Positions 7,777-14,249 of a stretch of 22,504 nucleotides of DNA are shown here, piece after piece; positions within the stretch are counted from its first letter, which is position 1; each line of letters starts with the position of its first letter. This DNA comes from a virus. The notes under the pieces are model-generated. The model was given only the letters and a program-made list of their open reading frames with translations, had not been told where the DNA came from and did no database searches. The stretch covers positions 1 to 22,504 of the IMG/VR virus record IMGVR_UViG_3300049783_000543; one strand, written 5' to 3'. The position numbers were made by a program, and so were the translations under genes.

Positions 7777-8313
7777 TGAGCGTCCATTCTAGAAGTTCGT
7801 CTGCATCGCGTCGTGTCAGTTTGGTCTTGCCTACTGTCTCGCGGTCCCTGTGCGTCTCATATATCAAGAACCATTCCGCCATTGTCATCGCCCAGAACTC
7901 GCTGGGGCTTATGTCCCAAGCCAGCGCGCCCATGAACATGTTGTCCCAACCGAGCTTTTCGGGAACATCCTCTAGCCTGACGTGCTTAGAGGTTTCACCG
8001 CGTCTTTTTTTTTGGGCTGCGGCGAAACTGCCTCAAGAACAGCATTCCAAATGGCTATAAGCGTCTCGCCGTTCATCTGGTTAATCTCGGCATAGACAGC
8101 CTCCTCAGTCAGCCCGCGCCCGTTGTCGGCAGTCTGCAAGAGCAGGGCCAACACGAAGGCGAGGTGCGATGTCTGGGGTTGCCCGTTGCTTACGCCCCAA
8201 GCCAAGCGCGGTATCGACACGTCGTTTTCGATACGGCGCAATAAGCGCATTGTAGGCGTGACCAGATAGGACACGCCCGCAAATTCAATCTCGATATCTC
8301 GAAACACCGCCAT
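7751..8313 (-). CDS. Tail assembly chaperone, long -1 frameshift product
   Basis: The 113-residue chaperone frame contains CCC AAA AAA AAA near its end (8016-8005). If the ribosome slips back one base there, translation continues in the -1 frame with no stop for 84 more residues (RRGETSKHVRLEDVPEKLG..., then LAWDISPSEFWAMTMAEW) to TAA at 7753-7751, giving a 187-residue fusion. The DISPSEFWAMTMAEW segment resembles the second domain of alphaproteobacterial and gene-transfer-agent tail chaperones. No good independent start is needed. Programmed frameshifting here is the established pattern of lambda gpG/gpGT and many siphoviruses. The long form normally binds tape measure and tube protein and is not in the virion. 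Confidence 0.82.
7972..8313 (-). CDS. Tail assembly chaperone, short product
   Basis: This 113-residue, mostly helical protein lies between the tail tube gene and the tape measure, exactly where siphoviruses encode the gpG-type chaperone. The N-terminus is a short beta region (FRDIEIEFAGVSYLVTPTM), then helices (LRRIENDVSIPRLAW; SHLAFVLALLLQTAD; TEEAVYAEINQMNGETLIAIWNAVLEAV). The start is ATG 8313, three bases after the tail tube stop; the Shine-Dalgarno is weak, so coupling is likely. It ends in frame 0 at TAG 7974-7972 after PKKKDAVKPLSTSG if no frameshift occurs. The pattern resembles alphaproteobacterial tail-chaperone and gene-transfer-agent gp10-type proteins. Confidence 0.8.
   Translation of the reverse strand: MAVFRDIEIEFAGVSYLVTPTMRLLRRIENDVSIPRLAWGVSNGQPQTSHLAFVLALLLQTADNGRGLTEEAVYAEINQMNGETLIAIWNAVLEAVSPQPKKKDAVKPLSTSG
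8005..8016 (-). other. -1 programmed ribosomal frameshift site, A9 slippery run
   Basis: On the minus strand CCC is followed by nine A bases and then GAC. Codons CCC AAA AAA AAA in frame 0 allow both tRNAs to re-pair after a one-base slip. The -1 frame is open from here through to the downstream chaperone domain. It lies near the end of the upstream frame, as in other phage tail chaperones. I did not identify a convincing stimulatory stem-loop. Confidence 0.8.
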
Positions 8314-8316
8314 CTG

Positions 8317-8736
8317 TTAAGCGGTCGCGCTTGTGATAGCGCCTGCCGAGATAAGCGATGTGGAGAACGTCACAGGCTCGTCGCCTTCAGCGCCGGATGC
8401 CTCAAAGCTCTCGATGAACCAAAGCCCCGAATACTTGCGCAGGCCAGGGATTTCGATAATGAAAGTGTGAAGCGCTGTGGTGGAAGCTGCCGATGCTGCA
8501 AGCTGCATCAAGGTGTTGTCAGTCAAGACGCCCTCGCAGGAAAGAGACATGCCCTTTGTGCCCACGTCGTTCAACATCGTCCGGACGCCGGAATCGTCCT
8601 TGTCTGTGATGTCAATGCCTGTATTGTTGATCGTGAGGCTTTCGGTGCGCGCCCCAGCAATGACAGCCGCGTCGGTTGCGGTGCCGCCGGTCGGGTCGTA
8701 TTTGATCCGCAAGTTGCGGCCTGCCTGTGCTGCCAT
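8317..8736 (-). CDS. Major tail tube protein (TP901-1 family-like)
   Basis: This 139-residue protein begins MAAQAGRNLRIKYDPTGG and continues with ESLTINNTGIDITDKDDSGVRTMLNDVGTKGMSLSCEGVL, the classic pattern of TP901-1-type major tail proteins ('...g....it....g.d.t.k.s.g.r..l...g..s..is.eGv'). The C-terminal strands YSGLWFIESFEASGAEGDEPVTFSTSLISAG match the end of the tube fold. It polymerises into the tail tube in the siphovirus virion. It is followed by the tail chaperone and preceded by the DUF3168 tail-completion gene, the normal order. It lies after a 73-base gap with no clear Shine-Dalgarno. Confidence 0.9.
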   Translation of the reverse strand: MAAQAGRNLRIKYDPTGGTATDAAVIAGARTESLTINNTGIDITDKDDSGVRTMLNDVGTKGMSLSCEGVLTDNTLMQLAASAASTTALHTFIIEIPGLRKYSGLWFIESFEASGAEGDEPVTFSTSLISAGAITSATA

Positions 8737-8809
8737 GATGCTGCGCCCTATAAAGTTTCAATACTTGGCGCTGTTTTAGCATATATCCGGCGCGCGTGCT
8801 AGCCCGCCC
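8737..8809 (-). promoter_or_regulatory. Intergenic gap before tail tube gene, weak promoter candidate
   Basis: This is one of the few gaps in the late operon. On the minus strand it holds TGCTAAAAC (8781-8773), a weak relative of the TGnTATAAG elements found in other gaps and at a similar distance (37 bases) from the next start codon. TTGAAAC and TTATAG lie closer to ATG 8736 but would leave almost no leader. Evidence for a promoter is weak. Confidence 0.2.
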
Positions 8810-9229
8810 CTAAATCTGGTCGAACGTCACGCGCACGCGCAGAAGTCCGCGCTTTGTGTGCCCGTCTGGGTCGCGGCTATAATCTCCACTCTCGAACAGT
8901 GTGACGATGTGGTTAGCGCCGGATATGGTTAGCGATTGGTGATGCAGCGCCGTGCGAACAGCCGCGCCGATTTGCTTGACCTGAAGCAAGTTGTTATTGC
9001 GTGACCAGACGTCCATTTGGCAAAGCGCGTTGGCCCCGTCGTCGGTTTTGGTGTCGCTTGCCGTAATAATGCTTTCACCAATGACGAGATACGGAAACGC
9101 GCTGTCGCTTTCCGGCTGGTCGGGCTGTGCCACGTCGGCATATACGCCCTGAATTAGCGCCATCAACGGCGCGTTGCCCGTTAGCTTGGCGTAAAGTGCC
9201 CGCTGGAGGTTGTCGTCTGCGCCGCTCAT
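8810..9229 (-). CDS. Tail completion/terminator protein, DUF3168 family
   Basis: This 139-residue protein reads NLQRALYAKLTGNAPLMALIQG-VYADVAQPDQ then FPYLVIGESIITASDTKTDDGANALCQMDVWSRNNNLLQVKQIGAAVRTALHHQSL, the DUF3168 pattern ('l..aLya.L.....l.al....vyd..p....fPYv..g......d.......g.......vWs......e...i...v..aL'). Members correspond to tail-completion or tail-terminator proteins (SPP1 gp17/lambda gpU type) that cap the tail tube and join it to the head. It overlaps the HK97 gp10-like gene by 4 bases and precedes the tail tube gene, as in related phages. Confidence 0.88.
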   Translation of the reverse strand: MSGADDNLQRALYAKLTGNAPLMALIQGVYADVAQPDQPESDSAFPYLVIGESIITASDTKTDDGANALCQMDVWSRNNNLLQVKQIGAAVRTALHHQSLTISGANHIVTLFESGDYSRDPDGHTKRGLLRVRVTFDQI

Positions 9230-9657
9230 TTGTAAGTTCCTGCTATGACTGCCGTTATGCGTGCTATGAATCGGGGGCGCATTGCCTCAACCGCTGGTTC
9301 CCATGCTGGCCTAGGCCGGATCTTGAACGTGCCAAACTCAAGCATAGGCCCGTATTTGATGCGGGTCAAAACCACGACCGACATTTTGCCAGCCTTGCGG
9401 AATAGAACCCCGGCCCGCAGCCGCCCCGTATCGACCGCCGGCGCGTTACCTGGCGACGATGCCGTGTGTATCTTGCCGCCGCGCTTGTATCGCCTGCCGG
9501 TCTTTGGCGTGTTGGTGTAGCGCTTCTTGATGTCCTCTTGAAGCTGAATGCCCGTCACGTTTACCGCGCGACCCGCCGCCGCCTCCATTTCCGGCCCTAA
9601 GCTGTTAAGCGCGCTTTGCAGGCTCGCAAGCCCATCAAGGCGGATCGTGGTTGCCAT
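9226..9657 (-). CDS. HK97 gp10-like head-tail joining/tail component
   Basis: This 143-residue protein starts at TAATG, sharing a base with the previous stop. It has the HK97 gp10 family signature: an N-terminal helix (LASLQSALNSLGPEMEAAAGRAV), then HTASSPGNAPAVDTGRLRAG at 64-83 and YGPMLEFGTFKIRPRPAWEPA at 102-122. The family acts at the head-tail interface or in tail completion of siphoviruses. Its neighbours are the head-tail adaptor before it and DUF3168 after it, the standard connector order. All signature residues are present, so the gene looks intact. Confidence 0.92.
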   Translation of the reverse strand: MATTIRLDGLASLQSALNSLGPEMEAAAGRAVNVTGIQLQEDIKKRYTNTPKTGRRYKRGGKIHTASSPGNAPAVDTGRLRAGVLFRKAGKMSVVVLTRIKYGPMLEFGTFKIRPRPAWEPAVEAMRPRFIARITAVIAGTYK

Positions 9658-10001
9658 TACGTCGCCACCCCGCCGTCAAGATCTAGCGTCAGCCACTTGT
9701 CGCGCAATTCCAGATTGTTGATAAACCGGATATTGTAAGCGCGGGCGCGGAAAACCACGCGGTCACTCTCAAGCAACCCGTCGAAATATCGGAACGTAAT
9801 GCGCCAGCGTGTCGTCGCCTCTATACGGTCAGACGCAAACCGCTCGGAGCCTGACAGCGCCTTGACATGCGCCCTATCAGGTGCCCCGCTAATCGCGCTC
9901 CATACCTCAGTAAAGCCGCCAGCGCCGTCGCTTGTGCGGGCAGCTCGTTCTATCGTGATGGGTTCGCGCAGCATCCCGGCGCTCATGTCGCAGCAATTCA
10001 T
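9657..10001 (-). CDS. Phage head-tail adaptor (head closure protein)
   Basis: This 114-residue protein has the head-tail joining pattern: REPITIERAARTSDGAGGFTEVWSAISGAPDRAHVKALSGSERFASDRIEATTRWRITFRYFDGLLESDRVVF. The DGaGG..evW, sG.E, and [WY].iT.RY motifs are typical of SPP1 gp16-like head closure proteins. It plugs the portal-connector channel after DNA packaging and gives the tail its docking site. The ATG at 10001 overlaps the previous stop (ATGA); other ATGs at codons 6 and 10 could be the true start because no clear Shine-Dalgarno exists for any. Confidence 0.88.
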   Translation of the reverse strand: MNCCDMSAGMLREPITIERAARTSDGAGGFTEVWSAISGAPDRAHVKALSGSERFASDRIEATTRWRITFRYFDGLLESDRVVFRARAYNIRFINNLELRDKWLTLDLDGGVAT

Positions 10002-10864
10002 TCGGTATATCCGAGGACGCCAGTCACTGCACCAACAACAGAGTCCGCCGTCGTGTCACTGTTCTCAACCCCCAGCGTCATTGCATACGCCAGCCCTAGG
10101 CTAAAGCTCAACCCGTTTGGCAGCGTGAACGGACTCGCGGAGTTGGGAGACATGGTTAGGGTCAAGACCGGCGTGTCACTGCCGACCGTTGGCGCTGACG
10201 CTTTGTCATACAGCTTGAAATACCGCAGCGTTGCAACGCCGTTCACGAGGCTAATCGTGCGCAGTTTCGTCGGCCCCGTCGTAACGGATGTTGCGTTTGT
10301 CGTCGCGGCGGTAATGACCTGCGCGTATGTTTCGGCGGGGCTGTCTGCAAGGTTAACCGTCCCGATAACTTTGGTCGTCTCAGGGGCCAAGACGACTTGC
10401 CCGATTGTACTAACAAGGCCAGACGAGTTTTCGTCTCTATGCCCATATGCAGACGCCGAGATCGTGCCAGACGTATAGGCCGAAACGCGGGCGCGCACGT
10501 ACTTAAACAGAATCGGGATTTTCACTAATCGGTTAGTTGTAGCCGTGGCCGAACCCGTCTCAACACTGCTAGGGTCTGTCGTCGCTACGCTATAAAACGT
10601 GGTGTTGTCGTTTGAGCCTTCAAACGTAACAGTCCCAACCCATGTTCCAACGAGCTGAAGCGCGATGAACTTGTATTCCTCAGCGTTAAGGCTTGGCAGG
10701 ACAAACTCATTAAGGGCCGTCGCGTTGTTGGTTGCGACGACTGCCGGAAATGAGTGGATGCCCTCGTGCCCGTCGCTTGAAAAGTTGATGACGTGCAGCG
10801 CCTTCGCGGTCGGGTGGACCGATGCGATGTCTGTGCTATCGCCTGATTTGATTTCAACTGCCAT
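9998..10864 (-). CDS. Virion structural protein, two beta-rich domains
   Basis: Start chosen at ATG 10864 (MAVEIKSGDSTDIA), with GAGGAC about 10 bases upstream; 288 residues. The N-terminal half contains FIALQLVGTWVGTVTFEGSNDNTTFYSV (about 64-91), the 'G.W.GTV.fegS.Dn..f' pattern of small beta-sandwich modules in phage structural proteins. The second half repeats a beta-rich layout (KLRTISLVNGVATLRYFKLYDKASAPTVGSDTPVLTLTMSP). It is large for a gene inside the connector cluster, between two small beta-rich genes and the head-tail adaptor. It may be a head or neck decoration, or a collar fibre. No family is recognised with certainty. Confidence 0.75.
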   Translation of the reverse strand: MAVEIKSGDSTDIASVHPTAKALHVINFSSDGHEGIHSFPAVVATNNATALNEFVLPSLNAEEYKFIALQLVGTWVGTVTFEGSNDNTTFYSVATTDPSSVETGSATATTNRLVKIPILFKYVRARVSAYTSGTISASAYGHRDENSSGLVSTIGQVVLAPETTKVIGTVNLADSPAETYAQVITAATTNATSVTTGPTKLRTISLVNGVATLRYFKLYDKASAPTVGSDTPVLTLTMSPNSASPFTLPNGLSFSLGLAYAMTLGVENSDTTADSVVGAVTGVLGYTE

Positions 10865-10885
10865 GGGTCGCCCTGTCCTCAATCA

Positions 10886-11182
10886 TTATGCAAAAGCCCA
10901 ATCGACCCGATAAAGGCCGTTCGCGGGCGCGTTTTCCATTGTGCCGTATACAGTAAAACCGACCCCGGCGCTAATGTCGCCCGCCATGACGCGGATAGGG
11001 TCAACTAGCAGGTCATCGATTGGGTGGTCGGCTGTGGCCTCAATCCGCATTGATGCTAGGATAATAGTCGCGGCCTTGGCTGAGCCTATCCCTGTCACAG
11101 CGGTTTGCGCCGTCTTGTTGCTCGCCCCGAAATCTAGCGTGACTGTGCCCGATGCCTTGGCGTCTGCTAGTATGCTTTTCAT
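10886..11182 (-). CDS. Small beta-rich structural protein, unknown function
   Basis: This 98-residue protein has an ATG overlapping the preceding stop (ATGA). The sequence alternates hydrophobic and polar residues (SGTVTLDFGASN; AATIILASMRIEATADHP; VGFTVYGTMENAPANGLYRVDWAFA), pointing to a beta-barrel or jelly-roll. It belongs to a string of small genes between the gp6-like connector and the head-tail adaptor. The function may be head or neck stabilisation, which is inferred from position. I do not recognise a named family. Confidence 0.75.
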   Translation of the reverse strand: MKSILADAKASGTVTLDFGASNKTAQTAVTGIGSAKAATIILASMRIEATADHPIDDLLVDPIRVMAGDISAGVGFTVYGTMENAPANGLYRVDWAFA

Positions 11183-11436
11183 CCGCGAATACCCCGGATA
11201 TCGCCAGCGCCCTTAACCCAGATGCGTTGGTTGGCGTCGGTCATTCCAACAGCTTGGAAGTCCCAATCGCTAGGCCATGTATGCACAGCGTTGCCCTTCG
11301 CCGCGCCAGGATTGTCTGCGGTCTCAGATAAGTAGATGTAAGCCGTGGAGGCCGCTAACCCGTCAAACGCCAAGCGGGACGCGCCTTGCAGCACCTCCTG
11401 CCAAGTGTCGCTTAGGGTTAGCTCGAATGTGACCAT
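11179..11436 (-). CDS. Small beta-rich structural protein, unknown function
   Basis: The frame is open for 158 codons, but the first 73 overlap the gp6-like gene and look like non-coding Arg-rich text. The ATG at 11436 (MVTFELTLSD) overlaps the gp6-like stop as TGATG and gives 85 residues. The sequence reads LTLSDTWQEVLQGASRLAFDGLAASTAYIYLSETADNP...VWVKGAGDI-like beta strands, a type often seen as small structural proteins near phage connector genes. It is coupled to the next gene by ATGA. The function is unknown; a minor capsid or neck component is a guess. Confidence 0.75.
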   Translation of the reverse strand: MVTFELTLSDTWQEVLQGASRLAFDGLAASTAYIYLSETADNPGAAKGNAVHTWPSDWDFQAVGMTDANQRIWVKGAGDIRGIRG

Positions 11437-12119
11437 CAGATGCGCTTCACTCGATACGCGCCAACCATTCCAGCCGCGCCGGACATTGAGTAAGCGTCTG
11501 CCACATCGCAGCCGTCGCCCCTGTGCGCGTAAAGGCTTCCGGCCATTTTCTTGACCGCGCCCCTTAGCGTTGCCGGAACGTCTGACGCCGCGTCGCCATA
11601 ACCAGATACATAGGTAATCTCGATTGCGTTGATCGCGCGCAATGCCACGGGCCATGTAGCGCCCCGCTTGAGGGCAATCCGCCCCGGTGCGCTGTACGTA
11701 TCCACATCAAACACGTTTGCCACTGTGACCGCCGTAGCGTTGCCGTCCTCGTCGTATACGTTCACGCCCGCAATGCTTTGAAGCGGATAGCGGGGCAGCG
11801 CGATGTCGGAATAGCTAGACGGGCCGTAAAGCTCAACAATAGAGCCTTGCCGCACGCCGTCCCACCATTCCGCCTTGCCAGCTGGCCAGCTATCCAGAGC
11901 GACCAGCCATGTCTGCGTGATAAGGGCAAGCCCGCTCATTTCCTCGATGCACTCGCGGGCCTCTGCAACGAATGCGTTGGCCTCGGCATCGGGCAAGCCT
12001 GTGGCCGTCTCGCGCAGGAACGTGCGAAGATCTGCCGCCGTAACAGGCTCAACCGATGGGGCCGTCGTCTGCACATTGGCGCGGAATTGGTGAAGTGCTG
12101 CGGGTGCGCGCAAGGCCAT
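11436..12119 (-). CDS. Head-tail connector, phiE125 gp8 / HK97 gp6 family
   Basis: This 227-residue protein begins one base inside the previous stop (TAATG). It matches the phiE125 gp8/HK97 gp6-like pattern: VEPVTAADLRTFLRETATGLPDAEANAFVAEARECIEEMSGLALITQTWLVALDSWP, then LPRYPLQSIAGVNVYDEDGNATAVTVANVFDVDTYSAPGRIALKRGATWP, then ITYVSGYGDAASDVPATLRGAVKKMAGSLYAHRGD. The N-terminal helical part and the 'YPL.si..v.vyD..G' strand are the family hallmarks. Twelve or thirteen copies normally form a ring below the portal. It starts the connector block behind a candidate promoter. Confidence 0.9.
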   Translation of the reverse strand: MALRAPAALHQFRANVQTTAPSVEPVTAADLRTFLRETATGLPDAEANAFVAEARECIEEMSGLALITQTWLVALDSWPAGKAEWWDGVRQGSIVELYGPSSYSDIALPRYPLQSIAGVNVYDEDGNATAVTVANVFDVDTYSAPGRIALKRGATWPVALRAINAIEITYVSGYGDAASDVPATLRGAVKKMAGSLYAHRGDGCDVADAYSMSGAAGMVGAYRVKRI

Positions 12120-12370
12120 TAGCGGACGTCCTTCTTGGATCTGCGCGCTTGCCTATTGGCCGGCGGTGCTGGCTTCGTCTCTTGCGGCAACACGACTTTA
12201 GCCTCAAGCGCGCGCGCGGGTGGCGTCTCGACAACAGGAATGGCGCATCGCTCGTCAACAGCCCACGCGGCAACTTCACCAGTGACAATATCGCCCAAAG
12301 CGAAGGACCGGACCGTGTGGCCGTCGGGTGCGCAGCGGTATCCGTTGCGGTTTACAATCTTCGCGCGCAT
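12119..12370 (-). CDS. Small conserved phage protein upstream of connector
   Basis: This 83-residue protein has a strong AGGAGG 6 bases before ATG 12370. The N-terminus (MRAKIVNRNGYRCAPDGHTVRSFALGDIVTGEVAAWAVDERCA) is a short beta-strand domain with the 'k...rcaPdGhtv..f..Gdiv.G..A..A...g.a' pattern, which I recall from small proteins beside capsid and connector genes. The C-terminal 30 residues are Ala/Pro/Lys/Arg-rich, probably disordered (PPANRQARRSKKDVR). The function is unknown. It is the first gene behind a candidate promoter at 12396-12424, so it probably begins the connector transcription unit. Confidence 0.8.
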   Translation of the reverse strand: MRAKIVNRNGYRCAPDGHTVRSFALGDIVTGEVAAWAVDERCAIPVVETPPARALEAKVVLPQETKPAPPANRQARRSKKDVR

Positions 12371-12395
12371 GTGTGCGGCCTCCTACGTTTGCGGT

Positions 12396-12424
12396 CTTAT
12401 ATCACAGGACGGGCGGCGCGTCAC
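12396..12424 (-). promoter_or_regulatory. Candidate promoter for connector genes
   Basis: In the 61-base gap, the minus strand shows GTGACG (12424-12419), a 17-base spacer and TATAAG (12401-12396) preceded by TGA, an extended -10. GTGACG matches four of six -35 consensus positions and TATAAG five of six -10 positions. The -10 ends 26 bases before ATG 12370, leaving a leader of about 20 bases with AGGAGG. The TGnTATAAG element is shared with two other gaps. Confidence 0.5.
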
Positions 12425-12431
12425 TTGCCAT

Positions 12432-13151
12432 TTACGCAAGGCTGTTCGGATGCTTGCTGTGGTCATACCGCGCTTCGACTTCCGCAGCGCTCGGCAGGTC
12501 GCACGGCTCAAGCTCCACGCTGTATCCGGCTTCGTCGCGGCCCACTGACACCGTAAAGCCGTCATAGCCATAGAAGACGCCTTGCAGGCCCTCGCACGAG
12601 TCCAATAACGACGTATTAGTCGGCAGGGCCAAGTGCATCCCCTGAGCCTTGCCTAGCGCGATCCAGTATTCAAGGCAGGCCCGCCCGCGCTCGGCAAGGT
12701 GCGAATTTGCATAGGTATAATCGCACCCGAACAAGCTGACCTGCCGAGCGCCGCCCCAGACAGCTAGGGCCATTGCATAGGCCACAGTGCTGTTGAAATA
12801 GTAGTGCCCAGTATCCCGCACCACATCAGCAAGCGGAAACGCCACAAGGCCGGGGAAGCGCGGATCTGCATAGCTGGTGACGACGGGGCCATGGTGAACC
12901 TTCAGCCATTCCACCATCGCCGCGACGTTGCTATGGGGCCGGTCATCCGCGCGGGCCTCCTGTACTCGGATATCGTCCATATGAAACACGCGGTCGCATT
13001 GAAACACGTTGCCAAGCGCATTAACCGCCCAAACCTCGTCGCAATATGCAGACGCGCCGCCCAGCTTCTTGACGTGATTGGTGTATGCGTCAACCGATGG
13101 GCCAAGCCCTAAGATGGTGACGTGCTGGCCCTTCAGGAAGCCCTTGTTCAT
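12432..13151 (-). CDS. DUF115/MptE-like Rossmann-fold protein, cargo gene
   Basis: Start chosen at ATG 13151 behind GGAGAG; 239 residues. The N-terminus HVTILGLGPSVDAY (10-23) is a nucleotide-binding-type loop like the 'GNGPSL' loop of DUF115 (MptE-like) and GT42 sialyltransferase-type proteins. Further matches are DEVWAVNALGNVF, CDRVFHMDD, and FNSTVAYAMALAVWGGARQVSLFGCDYTYAN, the last a helix-strand unit ending in 'lfGcDy'. Family assignment is from motif memory and not certain. It could be a transferase acting on a glycan or small molecule. It is not a usual morphogenesis gene and lies with two other accessory genes between the decoration and connector genes. Confidence 0.8.
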   Translation of the reverse strand: MNKGFLKGQHVTILGLGPSVDAYTNHVKKLGGASAYCDEVWAVNALGNVFQCDRVFHMDDIRVQEARADDRPHSNVAAMVEWLKVHHGPVVTSYADPRFPGLVAFPLADVVRDTGHYYFNSTVAYAMALAVWGGARQVSLFGCDYTYANSHLAERGRACLEYWIALGKAQGMHLALPTNTSLLDSCEGLQGVFYGYDGFTVSVGRDEAGYSVELEPCDLPSAAEVEARYDHSKHPNSLA

Positions 13152-13153
13152 CT

Positions 13154-13480
13154 TCACTCTCCTTTGGCGCTTGTCGCAGCGTCTATCTGTTCAGCCGCCG
13201 CGCGTAATGCTTTAGAAATTGCTCGCGCCTCGTCTACAAGCCATTCGTCGCCAATAACTGCGGCTTTAACGCCGAATACAACATCTTGCACCAAACCGGC
13301 GACCTTGAAACCCAACTTGTCGCCGTCTTCGTTCGATGCCCGGAAACACACTTGGCCTTCTTGAACTGTCAGCCTTCCCAAAAGGCCACCTAAACGGCCA
13401 GCGATTTCGTCTTCTACTGCGCTCTCCATAGCCTTGCGTGCTGCGGCAAATGCCTCGTCAAGATCTGGGTACTTATCCAT
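13154..13480 (-). CDS. Accessory protein, unknown function
   Basis: Start chosen at ATG 13480 (MDKYPDLDEA), 5 bases behind GGGAGAG; 108 residues. A helical N-terminus (LDEAFAAARKAMESAVEDEIAGRLGGLLGRL), a short central beta part (VQEGQVCFRASNEDGDKLGFKVAGLVQDVVFGVKAAVIGDEW) and a C-terminal helix (VDEARAISKALRAAAEQIDAATSA) are visible. I do not recognise a family. It is acidic and lacks signal or membrane segments. The codons GGA GAG TGA at its end double as the Shine-Dalgarno of the next gene. It forms part of the three-gene cassette after the decoration gene. Confidence 0.72.
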   Translation of the reverse strand: MDKYPDLDEAFAAARKAMESAVEDEIAGRLGGLLGRLTVQEGQVCFRASNEDGDKLGFKVAGLVQDVVFGVKAAVIGDEWLVDEARAISKALRAAAEQIDAATSAKGE

Positions 13481-13482
13481 AG

Positions 13483-13707
13483 TCACTCTCCCTCTTTTTG
13501 CGGTGGCTTGTTAAGCGCGGCCCAATGCGTTGGGTCATCGTCGTTACTAGAACAACAGCCGCAGCCGTGTGAGGTAACGCTACCAACACGCCAAAAGCGC
13601 CGGCCAAGGCTGCTGTCCCATACCGCCTCAATTGCAACGTCCTCAACATAGAGAAGAATCTCCGTGCCGTCTTTTGGTGCGGTTGCGATATCCTGCCAGT
13701 CAATCAT
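13483..13707 (-). CDS. DUF551 domain protein, first copy
   Basis: Start chosen at ATG 13707 (MIDWQDIATAPKDG), 5 bases behind GGGAGAG; 74 residues. W.dIATAPKDGTEILLY at the start and DPTHWAALNKPP near the end are the DUF551 signature, a small phage-encoded domain of unknown function. In between lies an unusual CGCCSS cluster (about 50-55) after GSVTSHG. A second DUF551 protein is encoded at 21349-21546. The gene follows the terminator at 13722-13750 and begins the accessory cassette. Confidence 0.85.
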   Translation of the reverse strand: MIDWQDIATAPKDGTEILLYVEDVAIEAVWDSSLGRRFWRVGSVTSHGCGCCSSNDDDPTHWAALNKPPQKEGE

Positions 13708-13721
13708 AATCACTCTCCCAT

Positions 13722-13750
13722 AAGAATAGGGCGCAGCCTAAGCCACGCCC
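13722..13750 (-). terminator. Rho-independent terminator after decoration gene
   Basis: On the minus strand GGGCGTGGC (13750-13742), loop TTAG and GGCTGCGCCC form a 9-pair stem with two G-U pairs (13750-13729), followed by TATTCTT (13728-13722). It lies 32 bases after the decoration gene stop and just before the DUF551 gene. It probably reduces read-through from the highly expressed capsid and decoration genes into the accessory cassette. Confidence 0.55.
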
Positions 13751-13781
13751 CATCTGTTCGCAAGTGCTAACTGCGCGCCGC

Positions 13782-14225
13782 TTATGTGGCCGCGACAGAC
13801 GCCCCCACGTATGTGGTCGGAGCCTGAGCAGGCTTAGCCATGCGGCCCAGCGTGCGGATGACCGCATCCGTGCCAGTCGTGCCAATCGTATTGAAACGGA
13901 TGTAGCGCTTGGAACCGTTGTAGCCCACAACGCCTTTGACGATGTTGTCGTCGCCATCGGCAGTGATTGTTACCGAGATTGTGCCGTTGGTGGTGTCAGC
14001 CGCTACAACGTCAGCCGCATCAGCCGCCGCAGTCGTGTCACTGTGCTGCATTGTGCAAGTGAAGCCACCAGCCGCGCCGGCATCAGTTACAGCATCGGTC
14101 AACAGCTCAAGAGCCGCAGAACTAAAGCCGAGGGTGTCCAGCCAAGCCGAAGCGTTGGGCGTTACGCCGGAAAGTGTATCCTTGCCGAGGTCTACGGTTT
14201 GGACGTTGGAAATATTATCACGCAT
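13782..14225 (-). CDS. Probable capsid decoration/cement protein
   Basis: This 147-residue protein lies directly after the major capsid gene, with a strong AAGGAG 7 bases before ATG 14225. Its second half, GTISVTITADGDDNIVKGVVGYNGSKRYIRFNTIGTTGTDAVIRTLGRMAKPAQAPTTYVG (about 84-143), matches a pattern I associate with small proteins encoded behind capsid genes ('YiG.KRYvR......Tg.........lg......P'). The first half is Ala/Thr/Asp-rich with short helices. The placement and strong translation signal fit a capsid-surface decoration or stabilising protein. This is inferred; I have no direct homologue. Confidence 0.75.
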   Translation of the reverse strand: MRDNISNVQTVDLGKDTLSGVTPNASAWLDTLGFSSAALELLTDAVTDAGAAGGFTCTMQHSDTTAAADAADVVAADTTNGTISVTITADGDDNIVKGVVGYNGSKRYIRFNTIGTTGTDAVIRTLGRMAKPAQAPTTYVGASVAAT

Positions 14226-14249
14226 GGGTTTACTCCTTGAGCGTGTGAG

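Noticed and set aside
7751-7939. Separate 62-residue gene between tail chaperone and tape measure
   Set aside because: It is the end of the -1 frame of the chaperone, open from the A9 slippery site; no ribosome-binding site is needed or clearly seen.
9867-10478. 203-codon plus-strand frame opposite connector genes
   Set aside because: Crosses the border between two well-supported minus-strand genes and has no motif.
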